DNA of 64,000 nucleotides. It comes from Henriciella pelagia (GTDB lineage Bacteria > Pseudomonadota > Alphaproteobacteria > Caulobacterales > Hyphomonadaceae). A program made the position numbers and the translations under genes. The notes below the pieces were generated by a model, which saw nothing but the letters and a program-made list of their open reading frames with translations, was not told where the DNA came from and ran no database searches. Position 1 is the first letter of the stretch, and each line of letters starts with the position of its first letter. Below, piece by piece: positions 1 through 8,912 of this stretch. The stretch covers positions 124,001-188,000 of the forward strand of contig NZ_NCSU01000008.1 of the NCBI RefSeq assembly GCF_002088945.1, written 5' to 3'.

Positions 1-239
1 CCGATGAGCAGGTGAGGACCGCGGTGAAGGACGGCCTGCTCGACTATAATCGCAAGCATCCGAATGCGGCGGCGCGCGTGGCGCGTATCCTGTTGCAGAA
101 GGACATGCCGAAAGCCGATGCCGGTGAAATCACCGAGAAGGGCTATATCAATCAGGGCAAGGTGCAGGCGCTACGGGCAGGCGACGTCGAGCGGCTGTTC
201 GCGAAACAGCCTGACGCCGAGATTATCGAGATCAAATAG
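1..239 (+). CDS. Feruloyl-CoA synthase-like AMP-forming ligase, C-terminal end
   Basis: The reading frame is open from the window edge (first full codon at base 3) to a TAG at 237-239, so only the last ~79 residues of a longer protein are here. The segment with GEITEKGYINQ followed by a run ending near VERLF resembles the C-terminal tail of feruloyl-CoA synthases of the ANL (AMP-binding) superfamily, which activate aromatic acids such as ferulate to their CoA thioesters with ATP. The adenylation core lies outside the window, so substrate cannot be judged. The next gene is a ThDP enzyme on the same strand and may be co-transcribed. Recognition rests on the tail only. Confidence 0.7.
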   Translation, partial: DEQVRTAVKDGLLDYNRKHPNAAARVARILLQKDMPKADAGEITEKGYINQGKVQALRAGDVERLFAKQPDAEIIEIK

Positions 240-278
240 GGCGGCGCTATGCCGTCTGTACAGGGAGCAAATTCTGAC

Positions 279-1847
279 ATGGCTGACACCGAGACAACGA
301 CCATGACTGGCGCTGACGCGCTCGTTTCAACACTGGCCGACAATGGGGTGACGGCGTGTTTCGCCAATCCGGGCACGTCGGAAATGCACCTTGTCACCGC
401 GCTCGACCGGGAGACGCGGATCAAGTCTGTGCTCTGCCTGTTTGAAGGTGTCGCGACCGGTGCTGCCGATGGCTATGCGCGGATTGCCGGGACGCCGGCG
501 ATGACACTGCTGCACCTCGGTGCGGGTTACCTCAATGGCGGCGCGAACATCCATAATGCCAAGCGTGCGCACACGCCGATGATCAATGTGATCGGCGATC
601 ATGCCGTGCCGCACCGCCGCTATGATGCGCCGCTCAATTCCGACATTATGGGCCTGGCCGGACCGAATTCGATCTGGATCAAGTCGGCTGACAGCGTTGA
701 GGTAACGGGCAAGCTCGCAGCCGAAGCCTATGCGGCGAGCTTCGGGCCTGAGCCGGGGCCGGTTTCGCTCATCCTGCCCGCTGACTCTGCCTGGACTGAG
801 GGCGGAAAGAAGGGCGGCAAGACGAGTGTGCCGGCACTGCGCCAGACGCCGAAGGCCGCGATTGATGCGGCTGTTGAGGCGGTTGGCAAGGCAAAGTCGC
901 CGCTTATCCTGATCAATGGGACGGCGCTGACGGAAGCGGGCCTTGCGCAGGCTGCACGCCTCAAGGCGGCGGGTATTCGCGTCATGACCGACACGTTCTA
1001 CTGGAAGATGCGGCGCGGGGCGGGCGTGTTCACGCCGGACCGGATGCAGTATTTTGCCGAAGGCGCTATGGCAGACCTTGAGGGCGCTGACCTGATGCTC
1101 GTTGCGGGCACCTCGCTGCCAGCGGCGTTCTTCGCCTATCCCGGCAAGCCGAGCCTGCTCGTGCCGGAGGGTTGCGAGACGCTGAACCTGGGCGGGCATG
1201 ACACCGATAGCGCGACCACGCTGGAAATTCTTGCTGATGCGCTCGGCGCGAAGGAGGCGGCCGCGCCAGCTGCGCTGAAAAAGCCGGACGCGCCGAAGGG
1301 TGAACTCAATGCGGCCAGCGTCGGGGCAAGTGTTGCGCGGCACATGCCGGAGAATGCCATTGTCTCCGATGATGGCGTGTCGAACAGCCTGCCAGTCTTC
1401 CTGTCGACGCAGGGGGCCGAGCCGCATGACTGGATGATGCTGACGGGCGGGGCGATCGGGCAGGGCCTGCCGCTGGCGCTCGGCGCGTCGGTGGCGGCTC
1501 CGGACCGGAAAGTGATCGCGCTGTCGGGTGATGGCGCGGGCATGTACACCAATCAGGCGCTGTGGAGCATGGTTCGCGAAGGCTGCGACGTGACGACCAT
1601 CGTGTTCGTCAATCACACCTATCGTATCCTGAATATCGAGCTTCATCGCACAGGCGCTGGCAATCCGGGGCCGACGGCGAAGGACATGCTGGCGATTGGC
1701 GAACCGGACATCGACTGGGTGAGCCTGGCGCAGAGCATGGGCGTGCCAGCCACGGCTGCGACGACGGCTGAAGAGTTTGATGCGGCGTTTGAAGAGGCGA
1801 TGAAGCAGAAGGGACCGAGGCTGATCGCAGCGCTTGTGCCGGGGTGA
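279..1847 (+). CDS. Acetolactate synthase-like thiamine diphosphate enzyme
   Basis: This 522-residue protein has the three-domain layout of the acetolactate synthase / benzoylformate decarboxylase family. The N-terminal Pyr domain carries the NPGTSEMH segment and the conserved catalytic Glu in LFEGVATGAADGYAR. The C-terminal PP domain has the ThDP/Mg binding motif starting GDGAGMYT and ending in VNHTY about 30 residues later. It probably performs a 2-keto-acid decarboxylation or carboligation; no small regulatory subunit is adjacent, and the sequence is closer to the stand-alone family members than to IlvB, so the substrate is unknown. Start chosen at ATG 279 behind AGGGA; an in-frame ATG at 249 or 303 is possible. 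It lies 39 bases after the ligase gene and may share its transcript. Confidence 0.85.
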   Translation: MADTETTTMTGADALVSTLADNGVTACFANPGTSEMHLVTALDRETRIKSVLCLFEGVATGAADGYARIAGTPAMTLLHLGAGYLNGGANIHNAKRAHTPMINVIGDHAVPHRRYDAPLNSDIMGLAGPNSIWIKSADSVEVTGKLAAEAYAASFGPEPGPVSLILPADSAWTEGGKKGGKTSVPALRQTPKAAIDAAVEAVGKAKSPLILINGTALTEAGLAQAARLKAAGIRVMTDTFYWKMRRGAGVFTPDRMQYFAEGAMADLEGADLMLVAGTSLPAAFFAYPGKPSLLVPEGCETLNLGGHDTDSATTLEILADALGAKEAAAPAALKKPDAPKGELNAASVGASVARHMPENAIVSDDGVSNSLPVFLSTQGAEPHDWMMLTGGAIGQGLPLALGASVAAPDRKVIALSGDGAGMYTNQALWSMVREGCDVTTIVFVNHTYRILNIELHRTGAGNPGPTAKDMLAIGEPDIDWVSLAQSMGVPATAATTAEEFDAAFEEAMKQKGPRLIAALVPG

Positions 1848-1862
1848 TCGGTGGGGATCAGC

Positions 1863-1890
1863 AAAAAGGGCCGCGATTGCTCGCGGCCCT
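1863..1890 (-). terminator. Intrinsic terminator of the glycine-zipper gene
   Basis: A perfect 10-bp stem (AGGGCCGCGA at 1867-1876, TCGCGGCCCT at 1881-1890) with a TTGC loop is flanked by A5 at 1863-1867. Read on the minus strand the stem is followed by a U-run, so it terminates the minus-strand gene ending at 1939. It may also stop the plus-strand ThDP gene, though the U-run is missing on that side. Confidence 0.85.
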
Positions 1891-1938
1891 CTGCCGTAGG
1901 CTCGGGGGAGCCCGGACTAACCGTCCCTGGTTAAGCTG

Positions 1939-2706
1939 TCAGTCGACGAATTCCCAGCGGTCGCCGCCGACATTACAGGCGGTGGCAGGTTCGCTGACGC
2001 GCTGGCCGTTCACATAGCGGTCGCGATAGACAGTGCGGCATTCGCCGCTGTCATAGCTCTGCGTATAGCCTGCATTATAGCCGGTCGTGGTCGCGCCATA
2101 ATGAGGGTCGTACCGGGAGCCGTAGAGCTCTTCATTGCCGTAGCCGTCATAACCGTAATCGGTTGAGCCATAGGTGGCCTGCTGGCGATTGTTGTAGCCA
2201 TATGGCTGGCTGCCATACTGGCTGCCATAGACCTGGCGGGGCTGCTGCGGCGGGGCGTTATAGACCTGACGCGGCTCCTGATTGCAATTAGTGGCGCTGC
2301 CGCCAATTGCACTGCCGGCAACACCGCCGACAATCGCGCCGATGACGGCACCGGCGACCTGGTCGCCATTACCCTTGTGTCGATGATGGCCGCGTCCGCG
2401 ATATCCATAGCCGTAGCCCCGGTCCCAGCCACGTGAATAGCGGTGGCCGCGATGACGGTGGCGATCATCATCATCGTCTGCGATCGCTGCGCCGATCAGG
2501 CCGCCAGCGACGGCGCCAAGCAGGCCGCCTGCCGTCTGGTTTGACCGCCTCGCCGCTTCACAGCCGGAATTGTGGTAGGTCGGCTGCTGATAGCCGTAAT
2601 CGTCGTAGCCATTATAGCCATTGTAGCCATAGCCCTGGGCACTGGCAGGCAGCGCCATGGCGAGCGCGGCGACACTTCCAACAAAACCCACTTTCAAACT
2701 GGACAT
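1939..2706 (-). CDS. Secreted glycine-zipper 2TM-like envelope protein
   Basis: A 255-residue exported protein. It begins with a signal peptide (hydrophobic VGFVGSVAALAMALPASA, likely cut after ASAQ). There are two glycine-zipper hairpins: GGLLGAVAGGLIGAAIADD around residues 55-75 and GAVIGAIVGGVAGSAIGG around 115-135. Between them lies a His/Arg/Asp-rich segment, and the C-terminal half is a low-complexity Tyr/Gln/Gly repeat region ending in a short conserved-looking tail (CRTVYRDRYVNGQ). Glycine-zipper proteins of this kind sit in or on the outer or inner membrane in alphaproteobacteria; function is unknown. ATG 2706 is preceded by AAAGGAG, which fixes the start; an upstream in-frame extension is not supported. 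Confidence 0.8.
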   Translation of the reverse strand: MSSLKVGFVGSVAALAMALPASAQGYGYNGYNGYDDYGYQQPTYHNSGCEAARRSNQTAGGLLGAVAGGLIGAAIADDDDDRHRHRGHRYSRGWDRGYGYGYRGRGHHRHKGNGDQVAGAVIGAIVGGVAGSAIGGSATNCNQEPRQVYNAPPQQPRQVYGSQYGSQPYGYNNRQQATYGSTDYGYDGYGNEELYGSRYDPHYGATTTGYNAGYTQSYDSGECRTVYRDRYVNGQRVSEPATACNVGGDRWEFVD

Positions 2707-2864
2707 GAATTCTCCTTTCAGCACGGGGCTACAAAGGCCCGCATGTCGTCGAGTGCCACCATAGCAAACCAAACTGAACGGAGGCTGAAGGGAAAAGTCA
2801 ATTAATTTCAGTATATTATACGGCGGACTGGACGTTGTTTGAACACTGCCCCATCTTTTGGGGC

Positions 2865-3953
2865 ATGGGATTGTTCGATGACGCTCAGAAAACGGCGGGC
2901 CGGGCGCGCTATACCGCCGCGCAAGGCATCCGCTCTGCCTGGTATGGCGCGCAATATGCCATCGCCAAGCGCCGCTCGGCGGGCTTCAACCGGCCTGGCG
3001 AGCCGGCTTTCAAGCCGACCAATCCGGTTGATACGAAGGAATTGCGCGCAAGCTATTTCAGACTGTTCGCGAAGGACCGCGCCAATATCGAGGCCGGGCT
3101 CTATCCCGCACCGGAGGATTTCCGCCTGGTCGACCTGCCAAAAGCGGTGAAGCGGGCGCGGCATTTCATGGAAGATGTGGAAGATGTCGACCGGAGGCGC
3201 GTGGCGCGTGACGGTGCCGAGGTGCGGGACCGGCTGGACGGCCATAATCGCTATCCGGCCTATTACCGCCAGAACTTCCATTATCAGACAGATGGCTGGC
3301 TCTCCGATGAGAGCGCCAAGCTTTATGATCACCAGGTCGAGGCGCTGTTTACCGGCTCTGCCGATGCGATGCGGCGGGCGGCGCTCGCCGAGATTGCACG
3401 GGAGCTGAAAGGCCGCGACCAGCGCGAGGTGCGCCTCATGGACCTTGCCTGCGGAACGGGCCGCTTCCTGCGCGAGACGATGCGGGCTTTCCCCCGGCTT
3501 CAGGCGAGTGGGCTCGACCTCTCACCGAACTATGCAGAGCGCGCGCGGATGCAGGTCGCGCCTTGGCCGCAGGTCGATATCATCGAGGGGCTGGCGGAGG
3601 CGTTGCCTCTGGAGGATGCGTCGCTGGATGTCGTTGTCTCGATCTACCTTTTTCATGAGCTGCCCGAAAAAGCGCGCCGGGATGTGATGGCAGAGGTGTC
3701 GCGCGTGCTGAAGCCGGGCGGGGTGTTCATCATCGCCGACAGTCTTCAGTTCAAGGACAATGAGAAGCTGGACGGTATTCTCGAATACTTCCCCGAAGGC
3801 TTTCATGAGCCGTATTACAAAGCCTATCTCGGCTGGGATTTTGCCGCCCCGATGCAGGAGGCGGGATTTGCACTGGAGCGAACGGAAATTGCCTTCCTCA
3901 CCAAGGTGAATGTCTGGCGCAAGCATGCGGGAGGAGCTGGAGATGGCGAATAA
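2865..3953 (+). CDS. Class I SAM-dependent methyltransferase
   Basis: This 362-residue protein has a ~190-residue N-terminal extension of unknown fold followed by a Rossmann methyltransferase domain of the Methyltransf_11 type. Motif I is LMDLACGTGRFL; the acidic end of strand 2 follows as LDLSPNY, motif II/III regions as SLDVVVSIYLFHELP, and the post-motif region as VLKPGGVFIIADS. Substrate is not evident; the family includes ubiquinone/menaquinone-type C-methylases and small-molecule methylases. The start is taken at ATG 2865; a TTG at 2835 would add ten residues. The stop overlaps the downstream SDR start by 11 bases, implying translational coupling. A short GCCCC/GGGGC hairpin sits immediately before the ATG, where no good Shine-Dalgarno is visible. 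Confidence 0.85.
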   Translation: MGLFDDAQKTAGRARYTAAQGIRSAWYGAQYAIAKRRSAGFNRPGEPAFKPTNPVDTKELRASYFRLFAKDRANIEAGLYPAPEDFRLVDLPKAVKRARHFMEDVEDVDRRRVARDGAEVRDRLDGHNRYPAYYRQNFHYQTDGWLSDESAKLYDHQVEALFTGSADAMRRAALAEIARELKGRDQREVRLMDLACGTGRFLRETMRAFPRLQASGLDLSPNYAERARMQVAPWPQVDIIEGLAEALPLEDASLDVVVSIYLFHELPEKARRDVMAEVSRVLKPGGVFIIADSLQFKDNEKLDGILEYFPEGFHEPYYKAYLGWDFAAPMQEAGFALERTEIAFLTKVNVWRKHAGGAGDGE

Positions 3954-4758
3954 CAGGCTGGCATTGATCACGGGCGCATCTGCAGGTCTCGGCGCCGAGT
4001 TTGCTCGCCAATATGCGGCGAAAGGCTGGGATGTGGCACTGACCGCACGGCGGCTCGACCGGCTGGATGCGCTCGCGCGGGAGCTTGAGGAAAAGCACAA
4101 GATCGCCACAATCACGATCTCGCAGGACCTGGCGCTGGTGAAGGGCGTGGACACGATCCTGCGCGAGCTGAAAGAGGCGGGCCGGTATGTCGACGCGCTG
4201 GTCAACAATGCCGGCTACGGCCTTCCCGGCACCTTTTTCGATACGAGCTGGAAAGATCAGGCGGCATTTATCCGTGTGCTGTACACCGCGCCGATCGAGC
4301 TTGTGCACAAGGTGCTGCCGGGCATGGTGGAGCGCAAATTCGGTCGGATCATCAATGTCGCCTCGCTTGCCGGCTATGCGCCGGGGGCCAGTGGCCACAC
4401 GCTATATGGCAGCGTGAAGGCCGGTCTCATCAAGTTTTCCGAAAGCGTGCATGCCGAGGCCCAGGCGGCTGGACACAACATTCACTGCACGGCGCTCTGT
4501 CCGGGTTTCACTCGTACCGAGTTCCACGATGCCAATGGGACACGGGAGGCGGCTGATCAGTCGCCGGACTGGATCTGGATGAAGGCCGGGCCGGTTGTCG
4601 AGGCGGGGATCGAGGCGGTCACGAAGGGCCAGCCGGTTGTCGTTCCGGGTGCCGTCAACAAGGGGCTCGCGACGCTGACGAAGCTGGTGCCGGAGCCGCT
4701 CGGCCGGGCTGTGATGAAGCAGCAGTCAAAGCGCTTCTGGATGAAAGACGGGGATTAA
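3943..4758 (+). CDS. Short-chain dehydrogenase/reductase
   Basis: A 271-residue classical SDR. The cofactor-binding TGASAGLG is at residues ~9-16. The NNAG-type structural motif appears as VNNAGYG, the catalytic Ser as NVASLAG, and the catalytic Tyr/Lys as YGSVK. An Arg-rich ALTARRLDRL after strand beta-2 suggests NADP(H) preference. The start ATG 3943 follows GGGAGGAG; it overlaps the 3' end of the methyltransferase, so both are probably one operon. Substrate unknown; the C-terminal region resembles the DltE/YqjQ-like SDRs often annotated as short-chain oxidoreductases of lipid metabolism. Confidence 0.88.
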   Translation: MANNRLALITGASAGLGAEFARQYAAKGWDVALTARRLDRLDALARELEEKHKIATITISQDLALVKGVDTILRELKEAGRYVDALVNNAGYGLPGTFFDTSWKDQAAFIRVLYTAPIELVHKVLPGMVERKFGRIINVASLAGYAPGASGHTLYGSVKAGLIKFSESVHAEAQAAGHNIHCTALCPGFTRTEFHDANGTREAADQSPDWIWMKAGPVVEAGIEAVTKGQPVVVPGAVNKGLATLTKLVPEPLGRAVMKQQSKRFWMKDGD

Positions 4759-4789
4759 GCAGCGTCCCGACCGTGCACCCTGCGAAGGT

Positions 4790-5947
4790 TCAGGGCGATA
4801 GCTCCGCGGCGATACGGTCTGCGAGCAGTCTCCCTTCGGCGGTCAGGGCGACGTTGGTGCCTGTTTGCCTGATCAGACCGTTTGTTTTCAGGGTTGCGAG
4901 TGTTTCCGGATCGGTGCGCGCGTCGATGAGGGCCTCAATGCGGGACAGGTCGAAACCCTCGGCAGGGCGCAGGCCGAGTGCGAGCAGCTCGCGGGCCGTG
5001 TCGAGGCTGGACAGAGGCTCAGGTGACAGGCCTGTATCGACCGAGGCGATGTATTCGGCCGGCTTCAGAGCGGCGTGCGTGGCAACGCGTTGTCCGTCGA
5101 CGGTCAGCCGCCCATGGGCGCCGGGGCCAAGGCCGATCCAGTCGCCGCCGCGCCAATAGGTGAGATTGTGCTGTGACTGGGTTCCGGATGAGCGGGCATG
5201 GTTCGAGACCTCATAGGCGGGCAGGCCGTGCGCCTCCGCGACCTCTTGCGTCAGCTCATAAAGGTCTGCCTGGTCATCGTCTTCCATCGGGATGAGCTCT
5301 CCGCGAGCGGCGCGTTTACCGAAGGCGGTGCGTTCCTCGATGGTCAGTTCATAGAGCGAGAGGTGCGGCGCACCGAGAGAGAGGGCATCGGTGAGTTCAG
5401 CCTTCCAGCTCTCGGCGGACTGGCCAGGGCGGGCATAGATGAGGTCAAGCGTGACATTGTCGAATGTGGTCAGCGCCGCGTCTGCGGCAAGGCGGGCATT
5501 GGCGGCATCATGGTCGCGTCCAAGGAAGGCAAGGGCCGCATCGTCCAGCGACTGCAGGCCGACCGAGAGGCGGTTCACGCCGGCAGCGGACCAGGCTTCG
5601 AGGTCGGCAGCAAGGACATCATTCGGATTGGCCTCCAGCGTGATTTCCACGTCAGGCGCAAGTCCGAAGCTGCGCTCGGCCAGTTCGATGAGAAGTGCAA
5701 TGTCACCAGCGCCGAGCAGGGATGGGGTCCCGCCGCCAAAATAGACAGAGCCAAGCTGCGGGTGATCGGGCAGGGCTTCAGCATGCCGGGCGAGGTCGCG
5801 CGATATGGCTTCGACAAGCGAGCGACTGTCCCGCCCCTTTGCGGTGTAGACGTTGAAGTCGCAATAGGGGCAGATCTTCGAACAATAGGGCCAGTGGACG
5901 TAGAGCCCGAAGCCGTAATCCGGTCCGAAGGGCAGGGGCGTGCTCAT
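4790..5947 (-). CDS. hemW: Radical SAM family heme chaperone HemW
   Basis: A 385-residue radical SAM protein. The [4Fe-4S]/SAM motif is CxxxCxxC at Cys22, Cys26 and Cys29, followed by Asp-Phe rather than the extra Cys of true HemN, which marks the HemW branch. GGGTPSLL and the [10 protein letters not shown] segment are also family hallmarks, with the C-terminal HemN-type domain ([21 protein letters not shown]). HemW binds haem and delivers it to membrane respiratory proteins; it is not a coproporphyrinogen oxidase. The start overlaps the rdgB stop by ATGA, so it is translationally coupled as second gene of an rdgB-hemW operon. Confidence 0.93.
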   Translation of the reverse strand: MSTPLPFGPDYGFGLYVHWPYCSKICPYCDFNVYTAKGRDSRSLVEAISRDLARHAEALPDHPQLGSVYFGGGTPSLLGAGDIALLIELAERSFGLAPDVEITLEANPNDVLAADLEAWSAAGVNRLSVGLQSLDDAALAFLGRDHDAANARLAADAALTTFDNVTLDLIYARPGQSAESWKAELTDALSLGAPHLSLYELTIEERTAFGKRAARGELIPMEDDDQADLYELTQEVAEAHGLPAYEVSNHARSSGTQSQHNLTYWRGGDWIGLGPGAHGRLTVDGQRVATHAALKPAEYIASVDTGLSPEPLSSLDTARELLALGLRPAEGFDLSRIEALIDARTDPETLATLKTNGLIRQTGTNVALTAEGRLLADRIAAELSP

Positions 5948-6546
5948 GGCAGCAGGGCGGCTTTGAGCTTGCGGAAGGCGTCGGCGCGGTGGCTCATCGC
6001 ATGCTTCTTCGCCGGGTCCATCTCGCCGAAGGTCTCTGTCTCGCCCTTGACAACGAAAACCGGGTCATAGCCAAAACCCCGGTCGCCGCGCGGTGGCCAG
6101 ACGAGCGTGCCATCCACTGTCCCTTCGAAGACCGCCTCTTGGCCATCGGGCCAGACGACAGCGAGGGTGGAGACGAACCGGGCTGAGCGGTCGGTGGCCT
6201 GCATGTCCTGCAGCAGGTCTTCCACCTTCTTCATGGCGACGTAGAAATCACGCGGTTCGCCAGCCCAGATGGCAGTGTGGACGCCGGGCATCCCACCAAG
6301 CGCCGTAACTTCCAGGCCGCTATCGTCGGAGAGGGCTGGGGCGCCCGTCGCCTTGCAGGCCGCCCGGGCCTTGATGAGGGCATTGCCCGCAAAGGTGAGT
6401 TCCGTTTCGTCCGGCTCCGGAAGATCAAGATCAATGGCGGAGACAACCTCCATGCCGACAGGCTCGAACAAGTCCTTGAGCTCCCTCACTTTTCCCTTGT
6501 TATGGGTTGCGGCAACCAGTCGGCCTTTTCCAAGTGTGCGAGTCAT
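5944..6546 (-). CDS. rdgB: RdgB/HAM1 non-canonical purine NTP pyrophosphatase
   Basis: The 200-residue product hydrolyses dITP, dXTP and ITP to monophosphates and pyrophosphate, cleaning the nucleotide pool. The HAM1 signatures are present: [11 protein letters not shown] at the N-terminus, LSDDSGLEV in the middle, [11 protein letters not shown] and [11 protein letters not shown] near the end. Length is typical. In many alphaproteobacteria the order is rph-rdgB-hemW; here rph lies about 3.2 kb upstream on the same strand with unrelated genes in between (see findings). The start is the ATG at 6546. Confidence 0.93.
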   Translation of the reverse strand: MTRTLGKGRLVAATHNKGKVRELKDLFEPVGMEVVSAIDLDLPEPDETELTFAGNALIKARAACKATGAPALSDDSGLEVTALGGMPGVHTAIWAGEPRDFYVAMKKVEDLLQDMQATDRSARFVSTLAVVWPDGQEAVFEGTVDGTLVWPPRGDRGFGYDPVFVVKGETETFGEMDPAKKHAMSHRADAFRKLKAALLP

Positions 6547-6594
6547 GACTGAATGTGGCTCCGGTATTGCTTTATTGATGAATAGTATTATCGT

Positions 6595-6611
6595 TTAACG
6601 GTAAATTACCG
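6595..6611. promoter_or_regulatory. Palindromic operator candidate before the DUF2975-HTH operon
   Basis: CGGTAA-A-TTACCG at 6599-6611 is a perfect 6-1-6 inverted repeat in the 115-base gap between divergent rdgB and the DUF2975 gene. It overlaps a near-consensus CtrA half-site pair, TTAA-N7-TTAC, at 6595-6609. The palindrome suits a dimeric HTH protein, such as the one encoded at 7209-7454. Assignment to either regulator is inference. Confidence 0.4.
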
Positions 6612-6661
6612 GTTTTGTGCTAGAGAGACCGGCTTCGTACCCAAGGATTGACCGAACGTAT

Positions 6662-7192
6662 ATGAGTGTCCGCCAGCAAAACTCCATGGCAGCTGTCCTG
6701 TCCATGCTGATGCAAGTGATCATCTGGGTCGCTGTTGTCGCCGGCATTATCGCGTTTCTCCTCATCGGTGCCGGCCTGATCGGCAGCCTGAATGGCGGCG
6801 CTGTGAAGGTGCCCGGCATGGAGACCTATGTCGAGGATGTAAAGCCTGGCCAGTTTGTCGCCGGACTTGCCGGTCTCGTCGTCTTCGCGCCCGGCATCAT
6901 CTATGTCTGTATGCAGCTGAAGGCGATCCTGAGTACGCTGGCTGAGGGCGATCCGTTCGTGCCGGAAAACGGCCCGCGCCTGACGCGCATCGCTGTCGCG
7001 ATCGGCGCTGTGGAACTGGCCCGGTACGTAACTGTTATTCTGCTCAATGCATTTGTGGACCTTGGCTCCGACCAGCCCGTGCGGCTGAGCATAAACCTTG
7101 CAGCATGGGCTGCTGTGGTAGCGCTTTTCATCCTGGCGCAGGTCTTCCGAGAAGGAAGCCGGCTGCGTGAGGAAGAGAAGATGACGATTTAG
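6662..7192 (+). CDS. DUF2975 membrane protein
   Basis: A 176-residue integral membrane protein with four predicted segments, near residues 12-42, 63-85, 115-135 and 142-162. It matches the DUF2975 layout, including the EGDPFVPENGPRLTRIA loop between segments two and three. DUF2975 proteins are commonly encoded directly upstream of a small Cro/CI-type regulator (the YoaS-YozG pair of Bacillus), which is exactly what follows here. The molecular role is unknown. ATG 6662 is chosen over a GTG at 6617 because the longer N-terminus is polar and unlike the family; the Shine-Dalgarno is weak. Confidence 0.82.
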   Translation: MSVRQQNSMAAVLSMLMQVIIWVAVVAGIIAFLLIGAGLIGSLNGGAVKVPGMETYVEDVKPGQFVAGLAGLVVFAPGIIYVCMQLKAILSTLAEGDPFVPENGPRLTRIAVAIGAVELARYVTVILLNAFVDLGSDQPVRLSINLAAWAAVVALFILAQVFREGSRLREEEKMTI

Positions 7193-7208
7193 GAGGCCGA
7201 GAACAGAT

Positions 7209-7454
7209 ATGGCCATTCGTGTAACTCTCGACCGTGTTCTTCTGGAGCGCCGCATGTCGCTGACCGAGCTCTCCGACCGTGTCGGCGTGACGCTCGCCAA
7301 CCTTTCAATCCTGAAAACGGGCAAGGCCAAGGCCGTCCGCTTCTCGACGCTGGAATCGCTCTGCCGCGAACTCAATTGCCAGCCGGGCGACATTCTGGTG
7401 TTTGACGAGGAAGAAGACGGCACCGCGGCGAAAGGCGATGAAGAGGCGGCGTAG
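7209..7454 (+). CDS. Small Cro/CI-type HTH regulator, YozG family
   Basis: An 81-residue protein with a single helix-turn-helix spanning roughly residues 12-66 (LLERRMSLTELSDRVGVTL, then LSILKTGKAKAVRFSTLESLCRELNCQPGDIL). This is the YozG-like family of short DNA-binding proteins. It starts 16 bases after the DUF2975 stop with AGGAGG upstream, so the two form one operon. It probably autoregulates the pair; the palindrome at 6599-6611 is the obvious candidate site. The acidic C-terminal tail (EEEDGTAAKGDEEAA) is not part of the fold. Confidence 0.87.
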   Translation: MAIRVTLDRVLLERRMSLTELSDRVGVTLANLSILKTGKAKAVRFSTLESLCRELNCQPGDILVFDEEEDGTAAKGDEEAA

Positions 7455-7499
7455 GCCTTCTGCGCGGAACCTTCCAGCGATGGTGGAGGTTCATTTCTC

Positions 7500-8006
7500 A
7501 TGACAATCGGAAAATTTGCACTGGCGCTGCTTGGCGCTGCCATGATCGCGTCCGCCTGCACGGGCAGCGACCGCGAAGCCGGCGAGTTCAAGAATGACTG
7601 GCTGGGCAATGAGATCAAGATCGACCGGCTGGCCGATCCGAAGGTGCAGGGCATCACCTGCCACATTGCCTATTTCGACCGGGGCGTCTGGGACCGGATT
7701 GGAAAGGGCAACTGGTTCGAGGACCCGTCCAACTCTTCCATCTCATGCCTGAAAACCGGGCCGGTTGTGATCGGGAAAATCGACCTTGACCGTTCGGGTG
7801 AAGAGGTCTGGGACCGGGGCCGCTCGCTGATCTTCAAGCAGCTGGCGGTGCGCCGCATCTATGACCCGAACAGCGACACGATGATGTATGTTTCCTTCTC
7901 AAGAAAGCCGGTGGACGGCTCAGCCAAGATGAGCCTGTCGACAGTCTCGCTCTATGATGGCGATGTGACCTGGGCCGGGCGGGAGCGGCCCGACCCGCGC
8001 GACTAG
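7500..8006 (+). CDS. creA: CreA family lipoprotein-like protein
   Basis: The 168-residue product carries an N-terminal hydrophobic leader ending in an ASAC that can serve as a lipobox (Cys19). The mature part matches CreA: DPKVQGITCHIA, the SSISCLKTGPVVIG block and the D-rich LDRSGEEVW segment, each also seen in E. coli CreA. Four Cys occur in the ORF, two in these CreA blocks and a late one absent, so one disulphide is plausible. CreA has no assigned biochemical role. It lies 45 bases after the HTH gene and may be transcribed with it, although it is functionally unrelated. Confidence 0.8.
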   Translation: MTIGKFALALLGAAMIASACTGSDREAGEFKNDWLGNEIKIDRLADPKVQGITCHIAYFDRGVWDRIGKGNWFEDPSNSSISCLKTGPVVIGKIDLDRSGEEVWDRGRSLIFKQLAVRRIYDPNSDTMMYVSFSRKPVDGSAKMSLSTVSLYDGDVTWAGRERPDPRD

Positions 8007-8075
8007 ACATGCTGGAATAAGTGTCATGCTGGCGGGCGTGTTGTGAGCGGCTGCTGAAATCGCCAACTTTCGCAG

Positions 8076-8912
8076 ATGACACAGCAACCCAGCCTCTTCA
8101 TCTCGCACGGTGCGCCGACGCTTGTGCTCGATGCGTCTCCGGCGCGTGATTTTCTCGAACGACTGGGCACGCAATTAGAGCGGCCGAAGGCCATCCTGAT
8201 CATTTCCGCCCATTTCGATGCGCGCAATCCGACGCTGACATCAGGTGCGGCGCCCCGGACCATTCATGATTTTGGCGGCTTCGGCCCGGAGATGCATGCG
8301 ATGCAGTATCCAGCGCCGGGCGATCCGGAGCTGGCCGAGCGGGCGGCCGCGATGCTGCGGGCGAGCGGCCTTGATGCGGTGACGGACGGTGAGCGCGGGC
8401 TCGATCATGGCGCCTGGGTGCCGCTGAAGCTTGCCTATCCGGAGGCCGATATTCCGGTCGTGCAGCTCTCGATCAGCATGAACCAGTCGCCGGAATGGCA
8501 TTACCGGCTGGGGCAGGCGATTGCGCCGCTGCGCGATGAGGGCGTCCTGATCATCGGCTCAGGCGGGACGACGCACAATCTGCGAGCCTTCTTCACCGGC
8601 AGCTACAAGATCGATTCAGACGCGCCTGAATGGGTGACGCTGTTTTCCGAATGGGTCGCAGAAAAGGTCGCCGCGAACGATCGCGGCGCGCTAATTGAGG
8701 CTGTCGAGCAGGGTCCGATGGCGCGGCAGAACCATCCAAGCATGGACCACATCCTGCCCTTCTTTGTTGCGCTCGGCGCTGGCGGGGAGGGGGCTGGCGA
8801 ACGTCTGCACCAGAGCACGACATATGGCGTGCTGGCGATGGACGCTTACCGGTTTGGCGGTGAGGTTGCGGCTCAACTTAGTTCGCTCGATTATGGTCTT
8901 CCGAAAGACTGA
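8076..8912 (+). CDS. ygiD: DODA-type class III extradiol dioxygenase (YgiD-like)
   Basis: A 278-residue LigB-fold protein of the 4,5-DOPA dioxygenase family. Expected metal-binding and active-site histidines are visible in FISHGAP near the start, ISAHFDA, LDHGAWVPL and GSGGTTHNL. Family members cleave catechol-type rings with Fe(II) or Zn(II). The natural substrate of the bacterial enzymes is mostly unknown. No clear Shine-Dalgarno precedes ATG 8076. The last 35 bases overlap the 3' end of a convergent AT-rich gene. Confidence 0.88.
   Translation: MTQQPSLFISHGAPTLVLDASPARDFLERLGTQLERPKAILIISAHFDARNPTLTSGAAPRTIHDFGGFGPEMHAMQYPAPGDPELAERAAAMLRASGLDAVTDGERGLDHGAWVPLKLAYPEADIPVVQLSISMNQSPEWHYRLGQAIAPLRDEGVLIIGSGGTTHNLRAFFTGSYKIDSDAPEWVTLFSEWVAEKVAANDRGALIEAVEQGPMARQNHPSMDHILPFFVALGAGGEGAGERLHQSTTYGVLAMDAYRFGGEVAAQLSSLDYGLPKD

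Noticed and set aside
327-1646. Open frame antisense to the ThDP enzyme gene
   Set aside because: Arg/His-rich composition and complete overlap with a well supported gene.
2848-2864. GCCCC/GGGGC hairpin before the methyltransferase start as an attenuator
   Set aside because: Only five base pairs and a 7-base loop; likely chance in GC-rich DNA, although it does cover the start region.
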